Assembly (NCBI GenBank): GCA_013297645.1
Contig: JAAFHU010000002.1
Coordinates: 1 to 38,751, forward strand
Direction: 5' to 3'
Source of the DNA: Actinomycetota bacterium
GTDB lineage: Bacteria; Actinomycetota; Actinomycetes; Actinomycetales; Microbacteriaceae
Length of the DNA stretch: 38,751 nt
The notes beneath the pieces were generated by a model. It did not search any database. It was given only the letters and a program-made list of their open reading frames with translations, and had not been told where the DNA came from. Shown piece by piece: positions 38,639 through 38,751 of this stretch. A program made the translations under genes and the position numbers. Position 1 is the stretch's first letter, and every line of letters starts with the position of its first letter.

Positions 38639-38751
38639 TGCGCGGCATCATCCTCGCCGGGGGATCGGGCACCCGCCTCTGGCCGATCACCAAGGGCATC
38701 TCGAAGCAGCTGATGCCGATCTATGACAAGCCGATGATCTACTACCCGCTG
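38638..38751 (+). CDS. rfbA: Glucose-1-phosphate thymidylyltransferase (5' fragment, runs off window)
   Basis: ATG overlapping the rfbC stop; translates [38 protein letters not shown]. Confidence 0.95.
   Translation, partial: MRGIILAGGSGTRLWPITKGISKQLMPIYDKPMIYYPL

Overview
This is a high-GC actinobacterial chromosomal window; codon usage and gene content suggest Microbacteriaceae or a close relative. I find about 37 protein-coding genes and no rRNA, tRNA, CRISPR or transposase that I can support. Most of the window is a housekeeping backbone: trpS, xth, YihY/BrkB, sdhBADC, add, phospho-sugar mutase, punA, lpdA, biotin-dependent acyl-CoA carboxylase (alpha, beta and epsilon subunits), maf, birA, PH-domain protein, gtrA, purK, purE, LCP and dTDP-rhamnose/glycosyltransferase genes. 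From memory, the gene order resembles the Rv3275c-Rv3336c region of M. tuberculosis, so interruptions of that order mark likely accessory insertions. The best candidate for an under-described system is a four-gene, overlapping cassette at about 24143-28316, between the carboxylase beta subunit and birA. It encodes a sialyltransferase-like protein, a CMP-nonulosonate synthetase fused to an intact-looking KdsC-like HAD phosphatase, a NeuB-like synthase without the C-terminal SAF domain, and a second GT-B-like glycosyltransferase. I infer a compact Kdn/nonulosonic-acid (teichulosonic-acid-like) wall glycopolymer pathway. The second candidate is a response regulator / histidine kinase / degenerate kinase-like operon (18834-21752), followed by an unexplained noncoding region of about 436 bp with two strong hairpins and repeated G-rich motifs. 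It sits inside what is usually a contiguous accB-accE-maf-accA array. The third is an orphan PTS IIA-IIB pair coupled to a GT-C-like membrane protein instead of an EIIC.
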